DNA of 64,000 nt. It comes from Halobacillus hunanensis. GTDB lineage: Bacteria; Bacillota; Bacilli; Bacillales; Halobacillaceae. Positions within the stretch are counted from its first letter, which is position 1. The number at the start of each line of letters is the position of its first letter. The notes beneath the pieces are model-generated. The model ran no database searches and had not been told where the DNA came from. It was given only the letters and a program-made list of their open reading frames with translations. Positions 24,198 through 33,608 of this stretch are shown in pieces. Location: positions 186,001 through 250,000 of the forward strand of contig NZ_FVZB01000007.1 in assembly GCF_900166655.1 (NCBI RefSeq), written 5' to 3'. A program made the position numbers and the translations under genes.

Positions 24198-26999
24198 ATG
24201 AGAAAAGTCCTGAAAAAAAGTGTACTTATCATGCTGGCATTTGTTATGGTGTATGCATCATCAGGCAGCATTGCTGCTAGTGAATCCAGGAAAGAAACAA
24301 CATCTAAATCATTTACTGAATCACAGGTCCCAGAGGGTCATATAAGGGTTCATTACCAAAGGGCGGATAATGAGTATAGTGGCTGGGGGTTACACCTTTG
24401 GAACCAGGATGAGAGTAATCCGGCCATTGATTTTGTCGTAGACTGGGCTGATCCTGTTATTTTTGATCAGAAATCAGAATGGGGAGTATACAAAGATATC
24501 AAAGTAAGCAATATTAAAAACGGCTTGAACTTTATTGTTCATAAGGGTGATACAAAAGATATTGTGAAGGATCGTTCTTTTCCGACATCAGGGGAAAGAG
24601 AATTTTGGCTTGTTCAAGGTCAAGAAAAAGTCTATTTGGAAGAACCTGAAACAAGTAGCGAACTGACATATGCTGAAATTACTAGCAAAAATCAAATGAC
24701 AGGTTACTTAAATGGAAGTGGTGAAGAGCTATCACGTGATGATCTACAAATCGTTGATCAACATGGCACAGAGATCGGAATAAAGAGCGTCAAGGTAAAT
24801 CATTCACAATTCACGCTGACTACTACTGAAAACCTTGATCTGTTGAAAAGTTATACCGTTTCTCTTAATGGAACAGAAAAACATGCGAGGATCTCTTGGG
24901 AATTAATGGACAAAGAATTTGCCTACAAGGGCGACGATCTTGGTGCCACCTTGCATGGTAATGGCGAGGCAACATTAAAGTTCTGGTCTCCCCCTGCTGC
25001 CAATGTTTCAGTCATTCTCTATGATAAAGACGACCAATATAAAGTGATGAAAGAAAGCATACCCATGTCTCAGAGTGAAAACGGTGTATGGCAAGTCCGA
25101 CTTGATCAAACCAATACTGGAATTAGTGACTTAAGCGGTTATTACTATCAATACAAAATAGATGTGTACGGCCAAACGAACGTCGGTCTTGATCCTTATG
25201 CAAAATCCATGGCAGCATGGAACAATGAGGACGGAGACAGCGTTGGCAAAGCTGCGATTGTTGACCCCTCATCGATAGGACCAGCATTAGATTACGCGGA
25301 TATAGATGGGTTCGAAAAGCGGGAAGATGCTATTATTTGGGAAGCTCACGTCAGAGACTTTACTTCTGATCCAAGCCTCGAATCAGAGCTGCAGTCACAA
25401 TTTGGAACCTTTAACGCGTTTGCTGAGAAACTCGATTATATTAAAGAATTAGGGGTAACACATATTCAACTGCTTCCTGTGATGAAGTACTATTTTGGAA
25501 ATGAACTTACCAGTGATGAAAGGGAATTGGAGTATTCTTCACAAGGTAATAATTATAACTGGGGATATGATCCACACAGCTATTTTTCACCAACGGGGAT
25601 GTATTCCGAACAACCGAAAGATCCCAAAGCACGGATAGCAGAACTAAAGAATCTCATTAAAGAAATTCATAAAAGAGATATGGGAGTAATATTGGATGTG
25701 GTGTACAATCACACGGCAAAAGTAAGTATATTGGAAGACCTTGTTCCTAACTATTATCATTTTATGGATGAAGAGGGAAACCCTAAAGTGGGCTATGGTG
25801 GAGGAAAAGTTGGGACTACACATGCCATGTCAAGAAAACTAATGGTTGATTCTATTAAATATTTGGTCGATGAATTTAAAGTGGACGGATTCAGGTTCGA
25901 TTTGATGGGAGATTTAGATGCTGAAAGTGTACAAAAAGCCTATAACGAAGCTAAGAAATTAAACCCGAATATTCTAATGATCGGAGAAGGCTGGAGGACG
26001 TTTGTTGGGGATGGTGGTCCTGAAGATGAAGTCATGCCAGCTGACCAGGATTGGATGGGGCATACGAATGGTGCAAGTGTATTCTCCGATGAAATTAGAA
26101 ATGAATTAAAATCAGGGTTTGGTATTGCAGGGGAGCCAAGATTTATAACAGGTGGAGCTCGTGATATTCAAACCATATTTAACAACATTAAGGCCCAGCC
26201 AGGAAACGTGAAGGAAGATGATCCAGGTGATGTTGTTCAGTATATAGCAGCACATGATAATCTGACCCTTCATGATGTCATCGCCTATTCGATTAATAAA
26301 GACCCGGCCGAACATGAGGAAGAGATCCAAAAAAGAATCAGATTAGGCAATTCCATGATTTTAACCAGCCAGGGAATTTCATTTCTCCATGCAGGCCAAG
26401 AATATGGGAGAACGAAACAGTGGAAGGGTGAAGACAAGCCCAAAGAGGGAGCAACCTATATGGTAGATCAAAATGGAGAACCTTTTGAACACCCATATTT
26501 TATTGATAATTCCTATGATTCTTCTGATCGAATCAATATGTTGGATTGGAGCAAAATGAGAGGGGAAGGAATTCACAGGGAGACTTTGGAATACACGAAA
26601 GGCCTGATCGAATTACGTCGCTCAACGAATGCTTTTCGTTTAGGAACGGAGGACAAAGTTAACTCCAATGTGTCGCTTATCGATGTGCCGGAAATGGAAG
26701 AACAAGATCTGATCATCGCTTATAAAGCTGAATCTACCGATGATACAGGGAGTTACTTTGTATTCGTTAATGCCGATAATCAAGAACGTAAACTTACATT
26801 AAATAACTATAACTTAGCAGCGGGTAAAGTTATAGTAGATAGTGATGAAGCAGGAAAGGGAAAAGTAAGTGATCGTTCAGGCTTTAAGTTGAATGCCAAT
26901 GAGATTACATTAGACCCATTAACAACGGTCGTAGTGAAATGTGATTCTCCTGGTAATGGACATGATCCTTGCGAAAAGCCAAATAGAGGAAAACAATAA
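24198..26999 (+). CDS. pulA: Secreted type I pullulanase
   Basis: This enzyme cleaves alpha-1,6 branches of pullulan and starch outside the cell. A Sec signal peptide covers about residues 1-27 (basic start, hydrophobic core, SIAAS). A CBM41 starch-binding domain follows (HIRVHYQRADNEYSGWGLHL), then a CBM48-like domain near residues 245-340 and the GH13 barrel. The pullulanase motif YNWGYDP is present, as are the four GH13 regions: DVVYNHT (~499), DGFRFDLMGDLD (nucleophile ~567), MIGEGW (acid ~596) and AAHDN (~686). All catalytic residues are intact. The protein is acidic, as expected in a halophile. GGGAGAG precedes the ATG, and a terminator follows. Confidence 0.93.
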   Translation: MRKVLKKSVLIMLAFVMVYASSGSIAASESRKETTSKSFTESQVPEGHIRVHYQRADNEYSGWGLHLWNQDESNPAIDFVVDWADPVIFDQKSEWGVYKDIKVSNIKNGLNFIVHKGDTKDIVKDRSFPTSGEREFWLVQGQEKVYLEEPETSSELTYAEITSKNQMTGYLNGSGEELSRDDLQIVDQHGTEIGIKSVKVNHSQFTLTTTENLDLLKSYTVSLNGTEKHARISWELMDKEFAYKGDDLGATLHGNGEATLKFWSPPAANVSVILYDKDDQYKVMKESIPMSQSENGVWQVRLDQTNTGISDLSGYYYQYKIDVYGQTNVGLDPYAKSMAAWNNEDGDSVGKAAIVDPSSIGPALDYADIDGFEKREDAIIWEAHVRDFTSDPSLESELQSQFGTFNAFAEKLDYIKELGVTHIQLLPVMKYYFGNELTSDERELEYSSQGNNYNWGYDPHSYFSPTGMYSEQPKDPKARIAELKNLIKEIHKRDMGVILDVVYNHTAKVSILEDLVPNYYHFMDEEGNPKVGYGGGKVGTTHAMSRKLMVDSIKYLVDEFKVDGFRFDLMGDLDAESVQKAYNEAKKLNPNILMIGEGWRTFVGDGGPEDEVMPADQDWMGHTNGASVFSDEIRNELKSGFGIAGEPRFITGGARDIQTIFNNIKAQPGNVKEDDPGDVVQYIAAHDNLTLHDVIAYSINKDPAEHEEEIQKRIRLGNSMILTSQGISFLHAGQEYGRTKQWKGEDKPKEGATYMVDQNGEPFEHPYFIDNSYDSSDRINMLDWSKMRGEGIHRETLEYTKGLIELRRSTNAFRLGTEDKVNSNVSLIDVPEMEEQDLIIAYKAESTDDTGSYFVFVNADNQERKLTLNNYNLAAGKVIVDSDEAGKGKVSDRSGFKLNANEITLDPLTTVVVKCDSPGNGHDPCEKPNRGKQ

Positions 27000-27005
27000 G
27001 CTAGT

Positions 27006-27038
27006 AAAGGCTCCGCTTTTTCAGTGGAGCCTTCTTCT
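27006..27038 (+). terminator. Terminator after the pullulanase gene
   Basis: AAGGCTCC and GGAGCCTT form the stem, followed by a T-rich tract. Confidence 0.88.
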
Positions 27039-27066
27039 ATTTATAAGTGAAATGTGCATCTGAACC

Positions 27067-27150
27067 GGATATTTCAGAATCCTAGCTGGTTATTTTAGAA
27101 AGGGCCTGCGTTATTTAAGAATACCGATGCACTATTTAAGAATCTCCGTT
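27067..27150 (-). repeat. 21-nt periodic degenerate array (array 4)
   Basis: Four units begin at 27067, 27088, 27109 and 27130. The plus-strand core is TATTTAAGAAT; on the minus strand it is GATTCTTAAATA. The minus-strand reading contains TAA and TAG in the repeat frame, so the array does not encode peptide repeats. It lies between the convergent pullulanase and DUF3021 genes. Confidence 0.7.
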
Positions 27151-27190
27151 AAAAAAGTTCTTTAGAAGAGCTGTGACCGAAACGTCACTG

Positions 27191-27601
27191 TCAAATATGC
27201 TTTAGGTCATCATTAAGTTTTCTGCATTCATGTCTAAAATAAAGAAAGAACCCAAACCATGCGATACCATAAGTGATAACAGAAATGATGAGAAAAAGAA
27301 TGATATGCTTGGTTTCGGCTGGAATCCAGCCTATTGCCAAGGCTAAAATCAGGTAGAGAATGGTAACGGTGGTGAAATGAAGGGCTGTTTGTTGATAAAG
27401 ACGTAATGATCTGATTTCAAAATACAGCGGTGTAACGGTGAATAGCCAGCCGCAAAATATGGAACCTAGTGAGTTTTTCAGGAAAAGCTCTCCGTCAATG
27501 AGGCTTTGCTCACCAAAGTAGATCAAAGCGATCGTTGTAAGAGTTGCAATAAATCCGCCAAAGAAAATGCCCATGATGCTTCTGAATAAAAATCTCCTCA
27601 T
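27191..27601 (-). CDS. DUF3021 membrane protein, partner of LytTR regulator
   Basis: A 136-residue protein with four predicted membrane helices (about residues 7-27, 43-62, 74-93, 99-121) and a basic start. It fits the DUF3021 family, whose members are commonly encoded behind small LytTR regulators and act as their membrane-bound inhibitors (LytTR regulatory systems). Its ATG overlaps the stop of the LytTR gene in an ATGA-type junction, so synthesis is coupled. No independent promoter is seen. Confidence 0.82.
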   Translation of the reverse strand: MRRFLFRSIMGIFFGGFIATLTTIALIYFGEQSLIDGELFLKNSLGSIFCGWLFTVTPLYFEIRSLRLYQQTALHFTTVTILYLILALAIGWIPAETKHIILFLIISVITYGIAWFGFFLYFRHECRKLNDDLKHI

Positions 27602-28056
27602 TTATTGTCCCTCCTGTTCATTTTTAATAATTTCTTAATCTTTGCGACATAGTGCCTTGAGGCGTATTCCTTCACGCCTGATTTAAAATACACACAGAGA
27701 GTTCCGTTAAACGATGATTCGAAATGACTTACTTCGTAAAGATTGGCGATGACGGATTTGGAAAGTCTCACGAACTGTATGGAGGGGAGGAATTGCTCGA
27801 GCTCATATAATCTTTCTTTTACTTTGAAACTTCCATCAGCAGTGGCTGCTAAAACGGTATCTTCTTCCGAGTAGAAATAGTGAACGTCAGTTGGTTTTAA
27901 AATGTGCTGTCTTTCTCCATCTCTGCCTACAATAAATTCGGTATTCTTCGCATTGAGAAAGTCAAGAATTTCATTAATGGACGCATCGACTCCCTTACAG
28001 TGAATGGTAACTTTTGTTTCTTCATGCTCAGGGTCTATATCTAGCGAAATCTTCAT
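27598..28056 (-). CDS. LytTR-family DNA-binding regulator
   Basis: A 152-residue protein with a short N-terminal alpha/beta segment and a C-terminal LytTR domain (about residues 45-147): DVHYFYSEED, FVRLSKSVIANL and the ending RHYVAKIKKLL are typical. There is no receiver domain, so it is not a two-component partner. AAGGAGGG precedes the start. It is coupled to the DUF3021 gene, and such pairs usually regulate their own operon. No other target is visible nearby. Confidence 0.87.
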   Translation of the reverse strand: MKISLDIDPEHEETKVTIHCKGVDASINEILDFLNAKNTEFIVGRDGERQHILKPTDVHYFYSEEDTVLAATADGSFKVKERLYELEQFLPSIQFVRLSKSVIANLYEVSHFESSFNGTLCVYFKSGVKEYASRHYVAKIKKLLKMNRRDNK

Positions 28057-28457
28057 GGCACAAATCCCTCCTTAGACTGAGGCTTTCTTAAGGATAGTAT
28101 AGAGGCGGCGCTTCTAAATGTCACCATAATGGAAATGATACGCCGAATGGCTGAAGTAAGATGCGAATTCACCTGTCCAACTTGCAAGGAGAGGCTTTGG
28201 GGTTTTATATGAACTCTAAATAAATGAATTTCTGACCAGTACTCATAGTCACAAGCACTCGTGTTCATGCAGGCACATTGTTATGGAAAAAGTAAGATGA
28301 CACTTTAAGCTGTCTTGTTTTACATACATAGCTTGAATAAAGTTGCGAAACCTATAAACAATGAACGTTAACTAAATGGGAGAAATGTTTCTAAACGGAG
28401 CTAAAAAATGCAGGCATTTCAGATCTTTTGTCTGCATGAAAAAGGAGCAGGAAGCTA
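28057..28457. other. Gene-poor 400-nt divergent promoter region
   Basis: It separates the minus-strand LytTR gene from the plus-strand flavin reductase gene. No convincing gene was found. ATGCAG (28408-28413) and CTGCAT (28432-28437) could form a hairpin just before the reductase ribosome binding site. The stretch next to the LytTR start is the natural place for its own binding sites, but I could not identify them with confidence. Confidence 0.4.
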
Positions 28458-29174
28458 ATGCCGACCTATTACGTGAAATTATTAAAAAAACAAAAAATAG
28501 CAAACGATACGATGGCCTTTCACTGGGAAAAACCAGAAGGATTCGAATTTATAGCCGGTCAATATTGTAAGGTTACCTTAGTTGATCCACATAAGACTGA
28601 TGATCAAGGCAATGAACGGGCTTTTTCACTCGTGCATGCTCCGTATGAAAAGGACGTAGAGACAGCCACTCGTATGTCTGACTCTGCCTTCAAACAAGTG
28701 CTGAAAAATATGCCGGAGGGTACAGAAGTCAAATTTGGCGAGCCCCATGGGGACTTTACTTTGCACCAAGATGAAGCCAAGCCAGCGGTATTTATTATAG
28801 GCGGCATCGGTATCACACCCGTTCGGAGCATGATTGCTCAGGCTACACATGACCAATTACCGCATAAGATGATCTTGCTGTATTCGAACAATACCCCTGC
28901 GGATGCGCCATTTATGGATGATTTAAGAGGGTATGCTGATGAAAATCCTCATTTTACATTTGTGCCTGTCATGACTGAAGCCAAATCTGGTGAATGGAAT
29001 GGGGAAAGCGGATTGATTGATGCTGAGATGCTTAAGCGACATGTTTCAGATGTGAACGTGCCGATTTATTACTTATCTGGTCCGCCAGATATGGTACAGG
29101 ACATGCGCCAAATGCTCGTGGATTCTGGAGTTCATGAAGACTATATTAAAACAGAGGAGTTTTCAGGCTATTAA
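28458..29174 (+). CDS. FAD/NAD(P)-dependent ferredoxin-reductase-family oxidoreductase
   Basis: A 238-residue cytoplasmic flavoprotein of the FNR fold. The N-terminal barrel carries the FAD motif RAFSLVHAPYE; the nucleotide half begins with GGIGITPVRSM and ends with YYLSGPPDMVQDMRQML and a C-terminal EEFSGY, all typical of stand-alone FNR-like reductases. No [2Fe-2S] domain is fused, so the electron partner is separate and unknown. AAGGAGCAGGAAG precedes the ATG. It is a single-gene unit ended by a terminator. Confidence 0.85.
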   Translation: MPTYYVKLLKKQKIANDTMAFHWEKPEGFEFIAGQYCKVTLVDPHKTDDQGNERAFSLVHAPYEKDVETATRMSDSAFKQVLKNMPEGTEVKFGEPHGDFTLHQDEAKPAVFIIGGIGITPVRSMIAQATHDQLPHKMILLYSNNTPADAPFMDDLRGYADENPHFTFVPVMTEAKSGEWNGESGLIDAEMLKRHVSDVNVPIYYLSGPPDMVQDMRQMLVDSGVHEDYIKTEEFSGY

Positions 29175-29234
29175 ACGCTGATATTTGTTTATCACCTAAG
29201 CAGGAATCGAACTTACGCATGTAATGTTATTTTC

Positions 29235-29279
29235 AAAATCCTCCTTTCTTGAGTGTGGACTCAGTGAGGAGGATTTTTA
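29235..29279 (+). terminator. Terminator after the flavin reductase gene
   Basis: AAAATCCTCC and GGAGGATTTT form the stem, followed by T residues. Confidence 0.88.
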
Positions 29280-29394
29280 GATGTCGGGATTAACTCCTTT
29301 TGTTTCAATCCTAGTAAAAAAGAATGAGATTCGATAAGATGAGAATCAGACAGACTTTTTACCAAGAAATACAATAGTTGAACAGGAGCGTTTT

Positions 29395-31212
29395 ATGCCA
29401 GACTGGAGTTATCATCCATTATTTAAACCCTGGTTAACGAAACTGTCACCAGGGAAATCTAGAGAATTCATTTATAAATCTATGGGCTGCATTGCCTCCA
29501 TCCCGGGGGGACGATCTTTTATTGAAATGCTCGGTCATTTGCACCCTCCGAACGAGTTAAGGTCCATTGTCGATGGAGTACATTACGCAAGTTCAATTGG
29601 TGTGAGTGCAAGACTTGACCCAAATGGGACTGGCGCAAAAAGTTTTTCATCATTAGGAGTTAGTGTTATTGAGGTTGGTCCCGTCTCCCTTGCAAATAGC
29701 AACGGGAAAGAGCCGATCATGAAGCCAGATAGAGAGGAAATATGGTTCCCTTTGCAAGAGCCCATGAAGACAGTTGAGGAGAGCAGGGACCAGATCAAAC
29801 GGTTTGGGGGACCTGCCATTGTGACGATGGATGAACAGATGACGGGCTGCGAAGTACTTACAATTATAAAGGTACTTGGTGATATCGTTGACTCATTCTC
29901 GATCAGCTTAAAGCAAGCTTATGAGTTAAACAACACTGCTATACATAAGAATCTATACATACATCAGAACGCAGATGAGTTAGAGGTTGATCAACTTTCG
30001 ACTTTGATGAGATCAAATCATATCGCTGGGGTAATTGTAGAACCTTCTAAGATACGGACAGACTCATATTTTACCGAAAGTAAAGATGCTCCACATTCCC
30101 TTCTCAAGGCGGTTCGTACAATTCGATCAAAAGTGTCCCAAACTTGCACGATGATTACGAAGGGAGGAGTAAGTGAACCTATCGAAGCGCTTGAGCTCCA
30201 CCAAGCGGGTGTATCGCTTCTGTTACTGGAGGAAGGGTATGTTTTTTCAGGGCCAGGTTTGCCGAAGCGAATTAATGAACTAAAGTTATCTGATGGAGTT
30301 GCAGAGAGGAATGATTCAGGAGCTCGATGGGGGCTGCTGTTTGGATTAGCGATTTTGTTCGCTGGTATCGTTGCCTTAGTGTTTAGCATGACTTTGGTTA
30401 TTTTGCCGTATGATGAAGCCTTTATTGGGATGAGACGGGAACAGATAGCGGCGTTTAATCCTAGAATACTAGCTTTTATGGCACATGATCGAATGGCCCT
30501 GGCTGGAACGATGATCAGCGGAGGAATTCTATACATACAATTGTCCCGAAACGCCATGGTTTATCTGCTGCGATGGGCAAGTCGAGCTTTTCATGTTGCA
30601 GCTATAGCAGGTTTCCTAGGAATCTTCGCTTTTATTGGTTATGGTTATTTTGATTGGCTGCATGGTGTGTTCTGGGTCCTTCTGCTTCCGATTTACCTAA
30701 GATGTTTCCTGCTTACAAAATATTCTCGTTCCCACCCTAGTTCGATAAATCAATCGAACCACTCGGCTTGGCAGAAAGCGAATTGGGGCCAGCTGCTATT
30801 TATCCTCCTTGGTGCTCTTATTGCAATAGGCGGGATAGTGATTATGATCATTGGGATGACCAATGTTTTCGTACCGACGGATATCACCTTTATCTGTGCT
30901 ACCCCTGACATACTGCAATCACTCAATGAGCGTTTGATCCCTGTGATTGCCCATGACCGTGCGGGTTTTGGCGGAGCATTAGTCAGTGTAGGAGTTTTAG
31001 TGCTTCTCATCGCGTTATGGGGGTTCCGTGAAGGAGAGAGCTGGGTATGGAATACGCTGGCGATCGGTGCACCGCCTGCCTTTATCGCGGGGATCGCGAC
31101 TCATTTTGTTATTGGATATACTTCTTTTTATCATTTACTTCCTGCTTACTTCCTGATCGTTATTTATGTGCTAGGGTTAGTCTTCTCTTATCCTTTTTTA
31201 AAAGGAAAATAA
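29395..31212 (+). CDS. DHODH-like domain fused to a duplicated AHDR membrane module
   Basis: A 605-residue protein. Residues ~1-295 resemble class 2 dihydroorotate dehydrogenase: YHPLFKPWL near the start, RLDPNGTGAKSF where the family has FDKNG, EVGPVS, and the FMN-phosphate region KGGVSEPIEALELHQAG followed by FSGPGLPKRINEL. The dihydroorotate-binding Asn/Ser motifs are not recognisable, so it is unlikely to make orotate. Residues ~305-600 contain about eight membrane helices in two repeats; each repeat has an AHDR motif (363-366 and 519-522) followed by a Gly-rich helix. It probably sits in the membrane with a cytoplasmic flavin-like domain. The function is unknown. Confidence 0.75.
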   Translation: MPDWSYHPLFKPWLTKLSPGKSREFIYKSMGCIASIPGGRSFIEMLGHLHPPNELRSIVDGVHYASSIGVSARLDPNGTGAKSFSSLGVSVIEVGPVSLANSNGKEPIMKPDREEIWFPLQEPMKTVEESRDQIKRFGGPAIVTMDEQMTGCEVLTIIKVLGDIVDSFSISLKQAYELNNTAIHKNLYIHQNADELEVDQLSTLMRSNHIAGVIVEPSKIRTDSYFTESKDAPHSLLKAVRTIRSKVSQTCTMITKGGVSEPIEALELHQAGVSLLLLEEGYVFSGPGLPKRINELKLSDGVAERNDSGARWGLLFGLAILFAGIVALVFSMTLVILPYDEAFIGMRREQIAAFNPRILAFMAHDRMALAGTMISGGILYIQLSRNAMVYLLRWASRAFHVAAIAGFLGIFAFIGYGYFDWLHGVFWVLLLPIYLRCFLLTKYSRSHPSSINQSNHSAWQKANWGQLLFILLGALIAIGGIVIMIIGMTNVFVPTDITFICATPDILQSLNERLIPVIAHDRAGFGGALVSVGVLVLLIALWGFREGESWVWNTLAIGAPPAFIAGIATHFVIGYTSFYHLLPAYFLIVIYVLGLVFSYPFLKGK

Positions 31213-31306
31213 AAAAGCGATGAGGTTTTATGAGGTTAAGTTTCGCCCTGAGTAAACTTTGTTTAAGATAAAAATGTAATGAAATTTTTATTAGGGAGAG
31301 GAAGCA

Positions 31307-31978
31307 ATGTCACACTCTTTAATCTTTGATATGGACGGAACTCTATTTCAAACGGACAGAATTTTAGAATTGTCGCTGAAGGATACCTTTGACCAGCTAA
31401 GGTCACTCGGCGAATGGGATAAGCAAACACCTATTGATGACTATCGTGAAATTATGGGGGTGCCTTTGCCCGAAGTATGGCGAATATTATTACCTGATCA
31501 ATCAAACAAAACCCGTGAACAGGCCAATGATTTCTTTCATGACAAGTTGATTGAAAATATTAATAAAGGAAATGGTGCCCTTTATCCGCATGTTGAAGAG
31601 TTATTTAGTTATTTAAAAGATCATGATTACAAAATATACATAGCTAGTAATGGATTAAAGGCCTATTTAAATGCCATAGCCGATTATTATTGTCTGGATA
31701 ATTGGGTGACTGAAATATTTAGCATCGAACAAATCCAATCGCTGAACAAGTCCGATTTAATCGCCTCAATCATCAAAAAATATAAGATTAAAAAAGGAGC
31801 CGTCGTTGGAGATCGATTATCTGATATCAAGGCAGCTCGGGATAATGTTTTAGTTTCGGTAGGCTGTAAGTTTGATTTTGCAAAAGAAGAAGAACTGTCG
31901 CAGGCTGATGTCGTTGTAGAAGATCTGAGTGAGATAAAAGTAGCTCTAAATAGGATAGAAGAACTAGTTGATGCCTGA
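31307..31978 (+). CDS. HAD-superfamily hydrolase (phosphoglycolate phosphatase-like)
   Basis: A 223-residue cytoplasmic phosphatase. Motif I is FDMDGTLFQTD, with the aspartate nucleophile near residue 8; motif II is ASNG; the motif IV region is VVGDRLSDIKAARD. A helical cap domain lies between motifs I and II, which is subclass I as in Gph/PpaX. The substrate cannot be assigned. GGGAGAGGAAG precedes the ATG. It shares a terminator with the convergent BCCT gene. Confidence 0.85.
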   Translation: MSHSLIFDMDGTLFQTDRILELSLKDTFDQLRSLGEWDKQTPIDDYREIMGVPLPEVWRILLPDQSNKTREQANDFFHDKLIENINKGNGALYPHVEELFSYLKDHDYKIYIASNGLKAYLNAIADYYCLDNWVTEIFSIEQIQSLNKSDLIASIIKKYKIKKGAVVGDRLSDIKAARDNVLVSVGCKFDFAKEEELSQADVVVEDLSEIKVALNRIEELVDA

Positions 31979-32037
31979 CCGGCGACGCACTTTAAAGTAA
32001 AGAGCACTGTAAGACAGAGGTGTCAGAATTGATATAC

Positions 32038-32077
32038 AAAAAGGTTGTTCTGAAACGAATCAGAACAACCTTTTTTT
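32038..32077. terminator. Bidirectional terminator between HAD and BCCT genes
   Basis: AAAAAGGTTGTTCTGA and TCAGAACAACCTTTTT form a 16-bp stem with A- and T-runs on both sides, so it can serve both convergent genes. Confidence 0.92.
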
Positions 32078-32081
32078 ACAT

Positions 32082-33608
32082 TCAAGACGGTTTCTTCTCT
32101 TTTACAAGATTTTTTTCTTTTCGCTTTACCGGTGCTACTTCTGCCTTTGCGGCCCGGAAGAAGGAGTACCCCATTAACAGGACGACGATCGAGAATGGCA
32201 AGGCTGCAATGATGAGCACATTTTGCAAGCCTTGGGTGCCGCCAAAGTACACAATGATGGCGGCCATAGCTGATAATGCTAGTCCCCATAAAATCTTCAC
32301 GGGTCCTGCTGGGTTCAAGGAACCTTGTGTAGACAGCATTCCTAACACAAATGTTGCCGAATCAGCGGATGTAATAAAGAATATAGCAATGACAAAAATG
32401 GTCACAAACGACATCAGTGTTCCGAGAGGATAATGCTGCAGGGTAGCAAATGTTGCTGTCTCCATCGGAAACTGAGAAATGGCCTCGATTCCTTGCTGTT
32501 GAAGATTCAACGCCGAAACGCCAAATACGGCGAAAAAGATAAAACAGACGATGGCTGGAACAAACAGCACACCGAGCATAAATTCTTTAATCGTACGCCC
32601 TCTGGAAATACGGGCAATGAAAATTCCGACAAACGGCGACCAGGAAATCCACCAGGCCCAGTAGAAGATGGTCCAGCTGTTAATCCATGAGCGACTTTCC
32701 TCGTTCAGTGGAGCAATGCGAAAGCTCATCTCAAAGAAATTCGCAAGGTAGCCCCCAATTGAACTTGTAAACATATTGAGGATATATAACGTAGGTCCAA
32801 CGATCAAGAGGAGGAGCATCAGCAGAAATCCGAGAACCATATTAATGTTACTAAGGTGCTTGATCCCTTTGCTGACGCCTGACCAGGCTGAATAGATAAA
32901 TAGAATCGTAGAAACGACAAGAATGATCAATTGGACGGTGTAATTACTCGGTACATTGAATAGAAAGGCAAGTCCTTCGTTAATTTGGGCCGTTCCGAAC
33001 CCTAAAGTTGCTGCCACTCCAACAACTGTTGCGACAACGGCTAACGTGTCGATGACGACTCCGGTTTTCCCTGACATTTTTGCTTCACCAAATACCGGAA
33101 TGAGGGTGGCACTAACCAATCCAGGGTAACCTTTGTGGAATTTAAAATAGGCGAGTACTAAAGCTACTAGAGCATATACGGCCCAGGCATGAATCCCCCA
33201 GTGGAAAAAGGAAAACTGCAGAGCTTCTTTGATAGCTTGCTCACTTCCTTCTTTTGATACGGGACTGCTTTTGAAAGCGTGTGAAATTGGTTCTGCGGTC
33301 GTCCAGAAAACGAGCCCCATTCCCATGCCTGCACTGAATAACATCGCAAACCATGTTGGCAGGCTGAACTCAGGTTTGTCCTCTTCTTTACCTAGCTTGA
33401 TGTGACTGAATCGTGAAAAAATTAAATACACACAGAATGCTAGCATCAAGGTCACAATTAATAAGTAATACCACCCAAACGTAGTGGAAATGAATTCTGT
33501 TACCTTAGCTGTAGTCATTTGTAAATGTTCTGGTCCCACTACTCCCCATAGGACAAATAGTCCACAAACGGCAAGACCAAACCAAAAAACGGCTGTTACA
33601 TTTTTCAT
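32082..33608 (-). CDS. opuD: BCCT-family glycine betaine transporter (OpuD-like)
   Basis: A secondary carrier that takes up betaine or choline-type osmolytes with Na+, central to osmotic adaptation. The 508-residue protein has the 12-helix BCCT fold, the family motif GMGMGLVFWTTAEPISH, the aromatic betaine box FYWAWWISWSPFVGIFIARISRG (split here for length: WAWWISWSPF then GIFIARI) and a basic C-terminal tail (VKRKEKNLVKEKKPS) like the osmosensing tails of this family. TAGAGGTGAT precedes the start. A palindrome at 33673-33688 lies upstream. Confidence 0.9.
   Translation of the reverse strand: MKNVTAVFWFGLAVCGLFVLWGVVGPEHLQMTTAKVTEFISTTFGWYYLLIVTLMLAFCVYLIFSRFSHIKLGKEEDKPEFSLPTWFAMLFSAGMGMGLVFWTTAEPISHAFKSSPVSKEGSEQAIKEALQFSFFHWGIHAWAVYALVALVLAYFKFHKGYPGLVSATLIPVFGEAKMSGKTGVVIDTLAVVATVVGVAATLGFGTAQINEGLAFLFNVPSNYTVQLIILVVSTILFIYSAWSGVSKGIKHLSNINMVLGFLLMLLLLIVGPTLYILNMFTSSIGGYLANFFEMSFRIAPLNEESRSWINSWTIFYWAWWISWSPFVGIFIARISRGRTIKEFMLGVLFVPAIVCFIFFAVFGVSALNLQQQGIEAISQFPMETATFATLQHYPLGTLMSFVTIFVIAIFFITSADSATFVLGMLSTQGSLNPAGPVKILWGLALSAMAAIIVYFGGTQGLQNVLIIAALPFSIVVLLMGYSFFRAAKAEVAPVKRKEKNLVKEKKPS

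Noticed and set aside
28129-28212. Short ORF of 27 codons with CEFTCPTCKERLWGF
   Set aside because: The cysteine pattern is suggestive of a zinc knuckle, but there is no ribosome binding site and it is too short to support.
30018-30557. Minus-strand ORF of 179 codons
   Set aside because: It is antisense to the DHODH-membrane fusion gene; its composition is that of a shadow frame.
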